From NCBI GenBank assembly GCA_045107005.1, contig JBGCFP010000164.1, forward strand, positions 1-23,492: a DNA stretch of 23,492 nt, written 5' to 3'. Below are positions 1-8,213 of the stretch, piece after piece. A model generated the notes under the pieces. The model worked only from the letters and a program-made list of their open reading frames with translations, was not told the DNA's origin and made no database searches. The position numbers were made by a program, and so were the translations under genes. Numbering within the stretch: the stretch's first letter is position 1; every line of letters starts with the position of its first letter. The stretch comes from JBCCMA01 sp045107005. Its GTDB lineage: Bacteria > Pseudomonadota > Gammaproteobacteria > Steroidobacterales > JBCCMA01.

Positions 1-663
1 CGCCGCCGCGATCATTTCGAACAGCGCCATCACCGGTGCGTCGCGCTGCGCGGCGTCGGGGTACAGACGATCAATGACAGCATCGATCAGTTGCGCGATG
101 GCGTCTCGCTCACCGCGCGCTGCCAGAAACTCAAACGTGCCTACGCGCCAGTGGCTGCGCGCGACCCGGACCAAAACGCCGCCAGGACTCAACTGTTCGC
201 GCAGTACCCGCTCGCCGGTGGTCAACGCCGCCAGTGCACGGGTCGTTGGCACGCCGAGGCTGTGCATCGCTTCGCTGACGAGAAATTCACGAACAACGGG
301 ACCGAGCGCCGATTTGCCGTCGCCGCCACGTGAAAACGGCGTGCGTCCTGAGCCTTTCAACTGAACATCGAGACGTTCGCCAGACGACGTGCGCCGCTCT
401 CCTAACAGCACCGCCCTGCCGTCGCCCAGCTGCGGTACGAACTGCCCAAACTGATGACCAGCGTAAGCCTGAGCCACGCTGCGCGTTTCGCCTGGCAACG
501 TCTGACCGCCAAAAATCTGCGTCGCTTGCTCAGCGGACAGGTTCAGATCCAATGCGTCGGCGAGCGCGTCGTTCCACGCAAACAATGTGGGCGCGGGAGA
601 GGCGAAAGGTTGCTGCTCAATCCACAGCGCTTCGGGCAAAGTCAGATGGTCGGTAAGAAACAC
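1..663 (-). CDS. selO: SelO/YdiU protein adenylyltransferase, N-terminal part (partial at window edge)
   Basis: Reading the minus strand from a GTG at 663 gives 221 codons with no stop before the window edge. The protein matches the N-terminal third of SelO (YdiU), a pseudokinase-fold enzyme that transfers AMP from ATP to hydroxyl side chains of target proteins. Diagnostic blocks seen are GHQFGQFVPQLGDGRAVLLG, then QLKGSGRTPFSRGGDG with the family's conserved lysine, then REFLVSEAMHSLGVPTTRAL and RVARSHWRVGTFEF. The GTG start is supported by AGGA about 7 nt upstream. Codons further upstream remain open but have no better start. The remaining two thirds of the protein, including most metal-binding residues, lies outside the window. 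The neighbour on the right is transcribed divergently. Family assignment is very secure; activity cannot be judged from the fragment. Confidence 0.93.
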   Translation of the reverse strand, partial: MFLTDHLTLPEALWIEQQPFASPAPTLFAWNDALADALDLNLSAEQATQIFGGQTLPGETRSVAQAYAGHQFGQFVPQLGDGRAVLLGERRTSSGERLDVQLKGSGRTPFSRGGDGKSALGPVVREFLVSEAMHSLGVPTTRALAALTTGERVLREQLSPGGVLVRVARSHWRVGTFEFLAARGERDAIAQLIDAVIDRLYPDAAQRDAPVMALFEMIAAA

Positions 664-830
664 GGGAGTCCTGCTTGGTGATGAGATTGCCGCGACGCGC
701 TGCATTGTCGCACAGCAGGTTGCCGTTTTCGTTTCTCGTTTTATGCCGACATTTTGCGTCACGGGACTGATTGCATAGACTGCTAGCAACCTCAAATAAG
801 GCCGAACGCCATCGCATGAAGGGCAACACT

Positions 831-1535
831 ATGAAATTGAGAATGATTTTCGCGACAGCGGCCTTGCTCGCTACCGGCGCCAGCGCCAACGCCGTCAGCA
901 TCTCGTTGATTTACCTCGGCGCGAACAATCTGGACGATGACGGCGCGATCCCTGCCCAAGCAGGCGATGTTCTGGAGTTTGACCTCGTGATGGATTTCAC
1001 CTCCCGGCCGACGATTGGCGGTGGCTTCGACGTGAGCTGGGACACGGCAAACTTTGACTTCAACGGTTTCACCAGCGCCGGTCTTGGTAATCCCGATTTT
1101 TTTCGGGAGCCCGTCGTGATGGACGGCCTGTTGTTCAACGGGGGTGTCGGCGACTTCAACGGTATATTCCAAGGTGTTATCGCCACCCTGTCATTGACCT
1201 ACTTCGGCGGTGAAGGCTCAATGACTCCCTCCGCCACCACCGGCACCAGCGGGCCCTGGATTGACGCCATCGATTTTCTAAGCACCATTGAACCGGATTA
1301 CTTTGGCGTAAATGTCAGGCCCGTACCCATTCCTGCCGCTCTTTGGTTACTGCTATCTGGCCTGGGAATCTTCGCCGGACTCGCTCGCAAGAAGACGCGC
1401 TGGCGCCGCACACCCGGTCGCGCGGCATCGCTTGCTGTCAGGTCAGCGCGCGCAGTACTTCTCGTGCCACGTTGGCGTGCAGCGCATTGGCCTCCACACT
1501 CATCGGTCGCGGTGCGTTGCTGTAGCTCACAATGA
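831..1535 (+). CDS. Secreted PEP-CTERM-like protein with cohesin-like domain and unusual C-terminal run-on
   Basis: This encodes a 234-residue exported protein. The start at ATG 831 has AAGGG 7 nt upstream; an in-frame ATG at 816 and TTG at 771 are less likely. Residues 1-21 form a signal peptide (ATAALLATGASANA). Residues about 22-145 look like a beta-sandwich of the cohesin/carbohydrate-binding type: GDVLEFDLVMDF, then GGGFDVSWDTANFDF, then GVIATLSLTYFGG. Residues 165-193 are a sorting tail: VPIPAALWLL, a hydrophobic stretch, then a basic cluster RKKTRWRR. Known PEP-CTERM-type tails are processed by exosortase at the inner membrane and normally end within a few residues of the basic cluster. 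Here the frame runs on 41 residues with no stop, overlapping the convergent beta-lactamase gene by 98 bp. No exosortase gene lies in the window. The fold call is inference; the tail is clearly visible. Confidence 0.8.
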   Translation: MKLRMIFATAALLATGASANAVSISLIYLGANNLDDDGAIPAQAGDVLEFDLVMDFTSRPTIGGGFDVSWDTANFDFNGFTSAGLGNPDFFREPVVMDGLLFNGGVGDFNGIFQGVIATLSLTYFGGEGSMTPSATTGTSGPWIDAIDFLSTIEPDYFGVNVRPVPIPAALWLLLSGLGIFAGLARKKTRWRRTPGRAASLAVRSARAVLLVPRWRAAHWPPHSSVAVRCCSSQ

Positions 1536-2340
1536 TCAACGGACCCGTCGCGCCCCCTTGCACCGACTCATCGATCGCAAAGCACAAGTCATTGCTCTGA
1601 TTGTTCTCACTGGTGCCCGTTCGGTTGCCAACTAACCACTCTGGGCCAAAGCCGGCTCGCAACTTCGATTTGCCGGTCTGGTTATCGATCATCCAGTTAC
1701 CCAACTTCTGGCGTGACGCATCCGCGAGTGTGGTGCCAAACAGCAGGTCTTTGAGCAACGTGACCATGGCCGCCGGTGTTGTGGTATCTCGCGGATCGTC
1801 AGGCACGTTCTCGTTGAGGTCTGTCTCGAAGCGATCGAGCCGGGTGATCTTGTCGCCCCACTGTCGCACGCCCGCGGTGAAACCTTCCGGGCCGCCCAAC
1901 GTCTGCAACAGCAAATTCGCCGCGGTGTTGTCACTGGTGGTCAGCATCGCGTGACACAGGGCGTCGACCGTCATGCCGACGCCGGCCGATTTTTTGGTGA
2001 CGGGCGAGTAGTAAACGAGATCTGACTCGACGTAATAGATAAGACGCGACAGCGACTCTTGCTCGCGTTCCACACGCTGTAAAACAAGCGCGCCCAGCAC
2101 ACACTTAAATGTTGAGCACATCGCGAACCGCTCATCCGCGCGATGCTCGAGCGTATTGCCCGTGGCGAAGTTAACCGCCGCCACGCCCAGACGCCCGCCG
2201 CTGTCCGCTTCGAGGCGCTCCAGCGACACCTGGCCGGCGCGCATGCCAAGATCACGGCCATGCATCGATGTCGAAAAGCCGCTGGTGCACGCGCTCAACG
2301 CAAGCCCACCCGCGCCGAGCAGTAAATGTCGGCGATCCAT
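1438..2340 (-). CDS. Class A (RTG-type) beta-lactamase, Tat/lipoprotein-like signal
   Basis: This is a 300-residue serine beta-lactamase that would hydrolyse beta-lactams in the periplasm. All class A elements are visible: S76-T-F-K79 (Ambler S70xxK73), S136-D-N (Ambler 130-132), the omega loop with E172 (FETDLN, Ambler E166), and R240-T-G in place of the usual KTG (Ambler 234-236). An arginine at 234 is the hallmark of the carbenicillinase (CARB/PSE, RTG) branch. A cysteine precedes the active serine, but position 238 is not cysteine, so the disulfide of class A carbapenemases is not expected. The N-terminus MDRRHLLLGAGGLALSAC has both a twin-arginine-like motif and a lipobox (LSAC). The start at 2340 lies 7 nt after the DUF885 stop; an in-frame extension to 2385 would overlap that gene and put residues before the signal. 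It is probably cotranscribed with the upstream gene. No mobile-element context is seen, so it looks like a resident chromosomal enzyme. Confidence 0.93.
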   Translation of the reverse strand: MDRRHLLLGAGGLALSACTSGFSTSMHGRDLGMRAGQVSLERLEADSGGRLGVAAVNFATGNTLEHRADERFAMCSTFKCVLGALVLQRVEREQESLSRLIYYVESDLVYYSPVTKKSAGVGMTVDALCHAMLTTSDNTAANLLLQTLGGPEGFTAGVRQWGDKITRLDRFETDLNENVPDDPRDTTTPAAMVTLLKDLLFGTTLADASRQKLGNWMIDNQTGKSKLRAGFGPEWLVGNRTGTSENNQSNDLCFAIDESVQGGATGPLIIVSYSNAPRPMSVEANALHANVAREVLRALT

Positions 2341-2347
2341 CGTGGGC

Positions 2348-4021
2348 TTACTCACGAGCCATGATCGTCTTGATATCACTGTCATCGCCGGTCAGCTGCC
2401 AGTGCACCAGCGAGATGGGCACATTGCCTGCCTCATTCAACTCGCCGAAAAAGTTCGACAGCGTGTAGGGCTCTTCAAGGTTCTCGGTTTGTTCGGTGCG
2501 GTACGCGAGCAGACGCTCGAGCAAATATTTGCCGGTCACGTAACTGGTGCCGTAGCCGGGCTGGCGCAAATACAGGTGCTGCTCAAACTGCAGCAGCTCC
2601 GGCTCGTTGCCCATCCAGTCGCGCGGCGTCCAGCGCACGTGCACGGTGCCTGCCTCAGCCATGGTCATTTGATTGGCGTGGGCGTACAGCGAGCCCAAAC
2701 CACGCGCCGCACGCTGCGCGAGCATGATCCAGACCAGTTCACGCGAGCGCGGCTGCACGTCGTACAGACCGGCGTGCATGAACATTTCCTCGACGCCAGT
2801 CGCCGTGCCTTCATTGCGGCTGTCAAAGATGTTGTAGAGCAAAGCCTCGCGACGCACCGGACTGGCGTGCGGCTCGACAACCATCTGGGCCAGATCAAAC
2901 CAGTGATAAAAATGCGTGTACAGCGGCGTGGGATCAATGTGCGCCGCGATCCAGAAAAAATTACGCTGGTCTTCAGGTACGAACTTACCGAGGCGCGCAA
3001 ACAACGCCGGCCGGTGGTAAGCCCGATGCGGGATAATCTCTTCGTCTTTTAGAAACTCAAGAAAGCGATCGGCAGAACGCTTGGTCAGCGCATCAAACTC
3101 TTCGGCCGTGGCGGCAGCGGGCAGCGCCGGCAATTTGCGGTTACGATGCTCTTCGAGTTTCAACGATGACCACGAGCGATCGAGTTCGCGCTGCAGTAGA
3201 CGAACTTCATCTTCCCAGGTGAGCGGCACGTAGTGCACCTGGCTCAGGTACCAATTGTAGTTGTCGACACCGATGCCTGAGGGCCCGGTTTTTGACGGCG
3301 CCTGCGCCTTGAGCCAGTCGACCAGGCGATCCGTTGCCTTGCGCGCCCGATTTATCGTGCGTGCCATAGCCCGGTCGATGTCTTCACCGAGGGCCGCCTC
3401 GATGCTATCGAGAAGCGCGCTCTGATTCTCGATGTTGCGGATACCGGCGACCCACAAATCCCGCGCGTTGCCGGTCAGGTTCTCGCGCGCCTGCTTCATC
3501 AGCGGCTCGATCACCTGTAACTCCGAGAACAAACGATTGCGCTCGTCGTCACTGAGCGGAAACTGGTAACTCCAAAGCTCGACCACGGCGTGATGCGTGG
3601 GGCCTTCGTGCGCCGGCACGTCGCTTTTGTAATCCCAGATGCTCTGATAAAACGCCGGATCGCGCTCGAACGGTCGCAGCACGCGATAGTTGAAATCGAA
3701 GCCGTTCATCTCAGCGCGCACGATGTGCCAGTCGACCTGTTTGTCAACGGGCCAGGCGCTGATATCAATGGCGTTCAGGCGAGCGCGGTACGTCGCCAGC
3801 TCCTTGTGCGCGCGGTCAAAGCGCGCGGCGGAATAGTCCGGTGCGCCGTCGCGCCACGGCGGCGATTCAAACGCACGCCAGTCTTCGAACAGCTGTGTGA
3901 GTGCCGCGTAATCGGTCACTTTGGCGCCGACGTTCGTCGCCAGTGCCATGCACAGCGACGCCGCTACGACGCAACGCCACGTCATTGTGACGACGGATGA
4001 CCCGATGATGGATCGCGACAT
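2348..4021 (-). CDS. Exported DUF885-like protein lacking an HExxH zinc motif
   Basis: This encodes a 557-residue protein whose start at 4021 has a strong GGAGAGG-type ribosome site. An in-frame ATG at 4045 is less well placed. An export signal is present (WRCVVAASLCMALATNVGA, then KVTDYAAL). The helical body, with YNWYLSQVHYVPLTWEDEV and later RREALLYNIFDSRNEGTATG, resembles the DUF885 family of peptidase-like exported proteins. Most family members carry a HEAxPGHHLQ-type zinc motif. I find no HExxH here; the equivalent stretch reads HFYHWFDLAQMVVEPH. The NEGTATGVEEM segment could correspond to the family's EGWAxYxE helix. It may therefore be a non-catalytic member, use other metal ligands, or belong to a related family. 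It is followed 7 nt later by the beta-lactamase gene, suggesting co-expression, and lies 60 bp behind ybiT. Confidence 0.62.
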   Translation of the reverse strand: MSRSIIGSSVVTMTWRCVVAASLCMALATNVGAKVTDYAALTQLFEDWRAFESPPWRDGAPDYSAARFDRAHKELATYRARLNAIDISAWPVDKQVDWHIVRAEMNGFDFNYRVLRPFERDPAFYQSIWDYKSDVPAHEGPTHHAVVELWSYQFPLSDDERNRLFSELQVIEPLMKQARENLTGNARDLWVAGIRNIENQSALLDSIEAALGEDIDRAMARTINRARKATDRLVDWLKAQAPSKTGPSGIGVDNYNWYLSQVHYVPLTWEDEVRLLQRELDRSWSSLKLEEHRNRKLPALPAAATAEEFDALTKRSADRFLEFLKDEEIIPHRAYHRPALFARLGKFVPEDQRNFFWIAAHIDPTPLYTHFYHWFDLAQMVVEPHASPVRREALLYNIFDSRNEGTATGVEEMFMHAGLYDVQPRSRELVWIMLAQRAARGLGSLYAHANQMTMAEAGTVHVRWTPRDWMGNEPELLQFEQHLYLRQPGYGTSYVTGKYLLERLLAYRTEQTENLEEPYTLSNFFGELNEAGNVPISLVHWQLTGDDSDIKTIMARE

Positions 4022-4055
4022 GGCCCTCTCCCTGAACGTTACCAATCAGGGACTG

Positions 4056-4084
4056 AACATAACACGCTGTCGCGAGAAACGTCA
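4056..4084 (-). promoter_or_regulatory. Possible sigma-70 promoter for DUF885-like/bla pair
   Basis: On the minus strand, TGACGT (overlapping the ybiT stop) is followed after 17 nt by TATGTT, preceded by TGT in extended -10 fashion. It sits about 35 nt upstream of the DUF885-like start at 4021. The -35 match is only fair. Read-through from ybiT is the alternative. Confidence 0.3.
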
Positions 4085-5692
4085 GGCGACTTGCGGCTTG
4101 TCCTGGCCGTCGCGCGAGCGCAGATATTCGTCGTAGGTGCCGTGGAAATCAACCACGCCGTCTGGCGTCAGCTCGATAATCCGCGTGGCCAGTGACGACA
4201 CGAAATCGCGATCGTGGCTGATAAAGATCAGCGTACCCGGATAGTTTTCCAGCGCAAGATTAAGCGCCTCGATGGATTCCATATCAAGGTGGTTGGTCGG
4301 CTCGTCCATCAGCATGACGTTGGGCTTTTGCAGCACCAGCTTGCCGAACATCAAGCGACCCTTCTCACCACCGGACGTCACTTTGACCGATTTGGCGCTG
4401 TCGTCCTTGGAGAACAACATGCGCCCGAGCGTGCCAAACATCAGCTGCTCGTCGGCGTTTTTCGGTTGCCACTGCCCCAACCAATCGTAAAGGCTGATTT
4501 CATCTTCGAATTCAGCGAGGTTGTCCTGTGCGTAGTAGCCGGTCTTGGCGTTCTCGGCCCACTTCACCGCGCCAGCGTCAACCGGCATTTCCTCGAGCAG
4601 GCAACGCATCAGCGTGGTTTTGCCGATACCGTTGGGACCAATAATCGCCACACGTGCCCCGGCCTCAATCGACAGGTCCAGCTTTTCAAACAGCGGGCCT
4701 TCGTCGAAACCCTTGGTGATGTCGGTGGCTTCGACCGCCACGCGCCGCAGCGGTTTGTCCTGCTCAAAACGAATGTAAGGGCTCACCCGGCTCGACGGCT
4801 TCACTTCTTCGAGCTTGATCTTTTCGAGCTGGCGCGCGCGCGACGTGGCCTGACGCGCTTTCGACGCGTTGGCTGAGAAGCGGCTGACGAACGCCTGCAA
4901 ATCGGCCATCTTCGCCTTCTTCTTGGCGTTTTCCGAATAGACGCGCTCTTTCGCCGCTTCCGCTGCCGTCATGTATTCGTCGTAATTTCCCGGGAACAGC
5001 GTCAGCGAGCGATAGTCGAGATCGGCCATGTGCGTGCACACGGTATTCAAGAAGTGACGATCGTGCGAAATGATCACCATCGTCGAGCGACTGTTGACCA
5101 GGAATTCCTCGAGCCAGCGAATCGTGTGGATGTCGAGGTTGTTGGTCGGCTCGTCGAGCAGCAACACATCCGGATCAGAGAACAGCGCTTGAGCCAGCAG
5201 CACTCGCAGTTTCCAGCCCGGTGCAATCGCGCTCATCGGCCCTTCGTGTTGGTCAACAGGAATGCCGATGCCTTCGAGCAGCTCACCCGCTCGCGCCTCG
5301 GCGGAGTAGCCGTCCATTTCGGCAAACTCCACTTCGAGATCCGCGACGCGCATGCCTTCTTCGTCGGTCATGTCTGTTTTCGCGTAAATGCGGTCGCGTT
5401 CCTGCATGATGTCGTAGAGCTTGGCGTGGCCCATGATCACGGTATCGAGGACGCGCATTTCCTCGTAAGCAAACTGATCCTGGCGCAACTGACCGAGTCG
5501 AATGTTCGGTTCGACCGACACGTTGCCCGCGGTCGGCTCCAGTTCCCCGGCCAGAATTTTCATGAACGTGGACTTGCCGCAGCCGTTCGCTCCGATCAAC
5601 CCGTAGCGGTTGCCGTTGCCAAAGGACACGGACACGTCTTCAAACAGGGGCTTGGCGCCAAACTGAATGGCGAGGTTTGCGGTAGTAATCAC
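4082..5692 (-). CDS. ybiT: ABC-F family ATPase YbiT
   Basis: This is a 536-residue cytosolic protein with two fused ABC ATPase domains and no membrane segments. ABC-F proteins bind the ribosomal E site and act on stalled or initiating ribosomes. Domain 1 has Walker A GANGCGKST (34-42), a degenerate signature in APGWKLRVLLAQ, and LLLDEPTNNLD. A charged linker (about 240-315) includes the YbiT-like FVSRFSANASKARQATSRAR. Domain 2 has Walker A GPNGIGKTT (352-360), signature SGGEK (440-444) and LMDEPTNHLD (461-470). Blocks such as FGNGNRYGLIGANG and LRQDQFAYEE follow E. coli YbiT nearly residue for residue, and total length is about the same. The GTG start at 5692 aligns with the family N-terminus. 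All catalytic glutamates are present, so it should be an active ATPase. It is the probable first gene of a minus-strand run into the DUF885-like gene and bla. Confidence 0.95.
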   Translation of the reverse strand: MITTANLAIQFGAKPLFEDVSVSFGNGNRYGLIGANGCGKSTFMKILAGELEPTAGNVSVEPNIRLGQLRQDQFAYEEMRVLDTVIMGHAKLYDIMQERDRIYAKTDMTDEEGMRVADLEVEFAEMDGYSAEARAGELLEGIGIPVDQHEGPMSAIAPGWKLRVLLAQALFSDPDVLLLDEPTNNLDIHTIRWLEEFLVNSRSTMVIISHDRHFLNTVCTHMADLDYRSLTLFPGNYDEYMTAAEAAKERVYSENAKKKAKMADLQAFVSRFSANASKARQATSRARQLEKIKLEEVKPSSRVSPYIRFEQDKPLRRVAVEATDITKGFDEGPLFEKLDLSIEAGARVAIIGPNGIGKTTLMRCLLEEMPVDAGAVKWAENAKTGYYAQDNLAEFEDEISLYDWLGQWQPKNADEQLMFGTLGRMLFSKDDSAKSVKVTSGGEKGRLMFGKLVLQKPNVMLMDEPTNHLDMESIEALNLALENYPGTLIFISHDRDFVSSLATRIIELTPDGVVDFHGTYDEYLRSRDGQDKPQVA

Positions 5693-5728
5693 GATATTTC
5701 TCGGGTTTTAGCGGGTCGAAAGCCGGCC

Positions 5729-5737
5729 ATCATAGCA
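5729..5737 (-). promoter_or_regulatory. Extended -10 promoter element upstream of ybiT
   Basis: The minus strand reads TGCTATGAT here, a close match to an extended -10 (TGnTATAAT), about 37 nt upstream of the ybiT GTG. No good -35 hexamer is visible, which is common for extended -10 promoters. A small inverted repeat, CGCTGC/GCAGCG (5743-5757), lies just upstream in the spacer and could modulate the promoter or end transcription from the hydrolase gene. Confidence 0.45.
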
Positions 5738-5822
5738 GATTTCGCTGCAGCGCAGCGACCGGATTCCCCGTGCTCCGCGCTCTGGCTGGAAAGGCCCGCA
5801 GCGGCGCCAATATCGCTAGAGG

Positions 5823-6758
5823 CTAGTCATGCACTCCGGCGAAAAACGCCGTGAGTTGACGCAAAAAATACGGCCGTGGCGACTCCAGATACGCCGCGTG
5901 GTCACCGCCCGGCACGACCACGAGCTGTTTGTGACCGGTGCCCAGTTTCGCGAAGAGTCTGGATTGGAGATCGAGCGGTGCAATGGGATCGTGCTCGCCG
6001 ACAATCACCAGCGTTGGCACCATGATCTTGCTGGCGTCCAGCGCGTTGTACTGATCGACGCTGCGCACATCAACACGGACCGGGTCGGCGGCCAACGCCG
6101 CGGCCACGTACGCATCGATGGCGCGCTGGCTGATCGAACCAGGCACAATAAAATCGCTGGCGGCTGCTTGCGCCGTGTTGACCCTTCGCTCCGGCGTCAT
6201 GCCCGGCGTGTCCATGGGCAGCGTCACGTCGACGTCGCGCCAGTAGCCAAACAGCGTCAGTGAACTTGCCGCCTGCGCATGACGCTGCACCGCAAGCTGC
6301 GAGACTGTGGAGCCCATGGACCAGCCGAACAAGTGGGGCGCGACATCAGCCGCACGTTGCTCGCGAATCCAGTCAAGTACCGAAGCGACATCGTCGGCCG
6401 CTTGATTCGGGGTCAGCCAGTCAGACACGTCGCGAGGCGTTTCGCCATAGCCGCGCAGGTCTACCGCAAACACCGCGTAGCCGGCGTCGACCAAACCGTC
6501 CATCAACGAGAGGTCTTCACCCGGTACCTGCAGATCGAAATCCGGGAGCGCACTCCATGTGCGACCGTGCACCAGGAGCACGGATTCGCGAGCGTTCGGG
6601 GCGCTCTTTTCCCACAACGCAATCGGATGACCGTCGGCCATCACCGTATGACGGGTTAGTGCAGGGGATGTCGTGCAACCGCTGGTTAGCAGCAGACAAA
6701 ACAACACAACGACCGTGTTCACGGCTCGCAGCAGGGAGACTTCCCGGTTCATCAACAT
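5823..6758 (-). CDS. Alpha/beta hydrolase lipoprotein
   Basis: This encodes a 311-residue protein with a lipoprotein signal: hydrophobic residues 12-26, then lipobox TSGC with C28. An alpha/beta hydrolase fold follows. Visible catalytic elements are the nucleophile elbow GWSMGS with S147, acid D257 in GEHDP, and H287 in GGDHA. VDLRGYGET after strand 4 is also typical of the family. It probably cleaves an ester or amide at the periplasmic side of a membrane; the substrate is not evident. The ATG at 6758 overlaps the arginine deiminase stop by one base (TAATG), indicating translational coupling, with CCAGG upstream as ribosome site. The pairing suggests a shared physiological role but does not define it. 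Confidence 0.88.
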   Translation of the reverse strand: MLMNREVSLLRAVNTVVVLFCLLLTSGCTTSPALTRHTVMADGHPIALWEKSAPNARESVLLVHGRTWSALPDFDLQVPGEDLSLMDGLVDAGYAVFAVDLRGYGETPRDVSDWLTPNQAADDVASVLDWIREQRAADVAPHLFGWSMGSTVSQLAVQRHAQAASSLTLFGYWRDVDVTLPMDTPGMTPERRVNTAQAAASDFIVPGSISQRAIDAYVAAALAADPVRVDVRSVDQYNALDASKIMVPTLVIVGEHDPIAPLDLQSRLFAKLGTGHKQLVVVPGGDHAAYLESPRPYFLRQLTAFFAGVHD

Positions 6759-8029
6759 TATGCGCCTGGAGAGAGACGACGCAACGGCATCGTCATGCAG
6801 CGCGGACCGCCACGCGCTCGTGACAGCTCGTGGCTTGGAAAGACAAAGACCGTCTTGCGAGTTGGCATCTCGCGTACGCCGTCCAGATCCAGCGTTCGTG
6901 CGTGCACGACGTCGTAGCCGCTTTTATCCAACTCTTCGAGCGTACGCACATTGCGGTCGTACAAACAGATAACGCCGTCCTTGAGGGCAAACGCGTTCGC
7001 CCCGTCCGTCCACTGCTCCCGACTCTGCTCGATGAAACTGTCGCGCCCGCCGCAGTAAACCGGTTTGACATCAATACCGGTGGACGACAGCGCCTGCAAC
7101 GTCGACTCATAGTAGTGCGCCCGCGAATCGTTCTGGTCCCCGCTCAACGAGTACACCAGCGCGCCAAGCGTCTGCGACTGGCCGGACAGCATCATCGGGC
7201 TGTAAACGAGGACTTCTTCCTGCGAGATGCGGGTGAAAATGGTGTCCAGATGCATCTGCGCGCGATTCTCCGGCATCAGCACCACGACCAGTTTTTTAAA
7301 TGACTCCGATTTACGCAACAGCCGACGCAACGCCACGATGCCCTGCTTCGACGTGCGCTCGCTCATGCCCACCACGCAAACGCCGTCTTCGAACACCAAC
7401 ACATCGCCGCCCTCAATGGTTGCAGCGCCGAAGACGTTCGCGCGACTTTGCAGTCGCAGGCCACTCAGATCGCCAAGCACATTGTCGGGTGACAGACCGC
7501 GACCGGTTTGAAAGACGAACGACGACAGCAAACTTTCGCGCACGCGGGCGGTGTTCTTCATTGACGAAAACAAAATGGTGTCGCCAAGCACGATTTGTGC
7601 GTCACGCGAGAACAACAGGTTCGGCAACGGTCCAAGATCGAACAGGTGGTCCGGGTCGTTGCCCGGTGCGCGCAAGCCTTCAATTAGTACGTGCGCAAGT
7701 TCATCGTGGTCCAGGCTCTTGATCATGTCCTCGGATTCCGGGGGCATGCTCTCGGTGACCACGATCCGGTTCACCAGACGTCGCGTCAGATCCTCATCAA
7801 TTTTCAGCGCATCGCGCAGCAGGTCCTGGAAGAACGTGACGTTAACCCCGTGAGCCCGCATGACACCGGTAAACAGATCGTGTTCTTTCTTGGCTGTCTT
7901 GCTATAGATCACATCGTCGAACAGCAGCTCTTCCATCAGCGATGGCGTCATGCATTCCACTTCGTTGCCAGGTCGATGCACCAATACCTGGGCAAGCTGG
8001 TCGATTTCGGAAAAAACGCTTAGATCCAT
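6758..8029 (-). CDS. arcA: Arginine deiminase
   Basis: This is a 423-residue cytosolic enzyme that would hydrolyse L-arginine to citrulline and ammonia. Family blocks are FSEIDQLAQVLVHRPGNE at the N-terminus, NLLFSRDAQIVL, the EGGDVL substrate loop, MHLDTIFT, and the C-terminal ARGGPRCMTMPL with catalytic C411. The start is placed at ATG 8029, where the family's N-terminus begins. The frame stays open to a GTG at 8077, but neither start has a strong ribosome site. No arcB, arcC or arcD is seen on either side, so the complete deiminase pathway is not encoded here. The only tightly linked gene is the hydrolase lipoprotein, overlapping by one base. Enzyme assignment is secure, the start less so. 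Confidence 0.92.
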   Translation of the reverse strand: MDLSVFSEIDQLAQVLVHRPGNEVECMTPSLMEELLFDDVIYSKTAKKEHDLFTGVMRAHGVNVTFFQDLLRDALKIDEDLTRRLVNRIVVTESMPPESEDMIKSLDHDELAHVLIEGLRAPGNDPDHLFDLGPLPNLLFSRDAQIVLGDTILFSSMKNTARVRESLLSSFVFQTGRGLSPDNVLGDLSGLRLQSRANVFGAATIEGGDVLVFEDGVCVVGMSERTSKQGIVALRRLLRKSESFKKLVVVLMPENRAQMHLDTIFTRISQEEVLVYSPMMLSGQSQTLGALVYSLSGDQNDSRAHYYESTLQALSSTGIDVKPVYCGGRDSFIEQSREQWTDGANAFALKDGVICLYDRNVRTLEELDKSGYDVVHARTLDLDGVREMPTRKTVFVFPSHELSRARGGPRCMTMPLRRLSPGA

Positions 8030-8213
8030 GAACTCATCACACTCAAGAAGGGGCGTCGAGTATGCCGTCGGCATCACGCGTGGACAAATCAGACGCTGTC
8101 ATTCGGGTCGCGTATGGCCGGCGTTATACTGGATCATGAGCCGTCCATTGACCCACTACAGGTCAGTGTTGCGCCTTCTGAATAAGAGTCGAAAAACATT
8201 CTGGGGATTCATC

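Noticed and set aside
754..782. Possible -35/-10 pair (TTGCGT / CATAGA) before the PEP-CTERM gene
   Set aside because: Spacing is 14 nt and both hexamers are poor matches.
2156..3052. 298-codon open frame on the plus strand
   Set aside because: It is antisense to the DUF885-like and bla genes, has low-complexity His/Arg/Val-rich content and no ribosome site.
5743..5757. CGCTGC/GCAGCG inverted repeat as a terminator for the hydrolase gene
   Set aside because: The stem is only 6 bp, there is no T-run, and it overlaps the spacer of the likely ybiT promoter. I kept it only as a note there.
5030..5854. 274-codon open frame on the plus strand
   Set aside because: It is the shadow of ybiT, which is conserved along its full length on the other strand.
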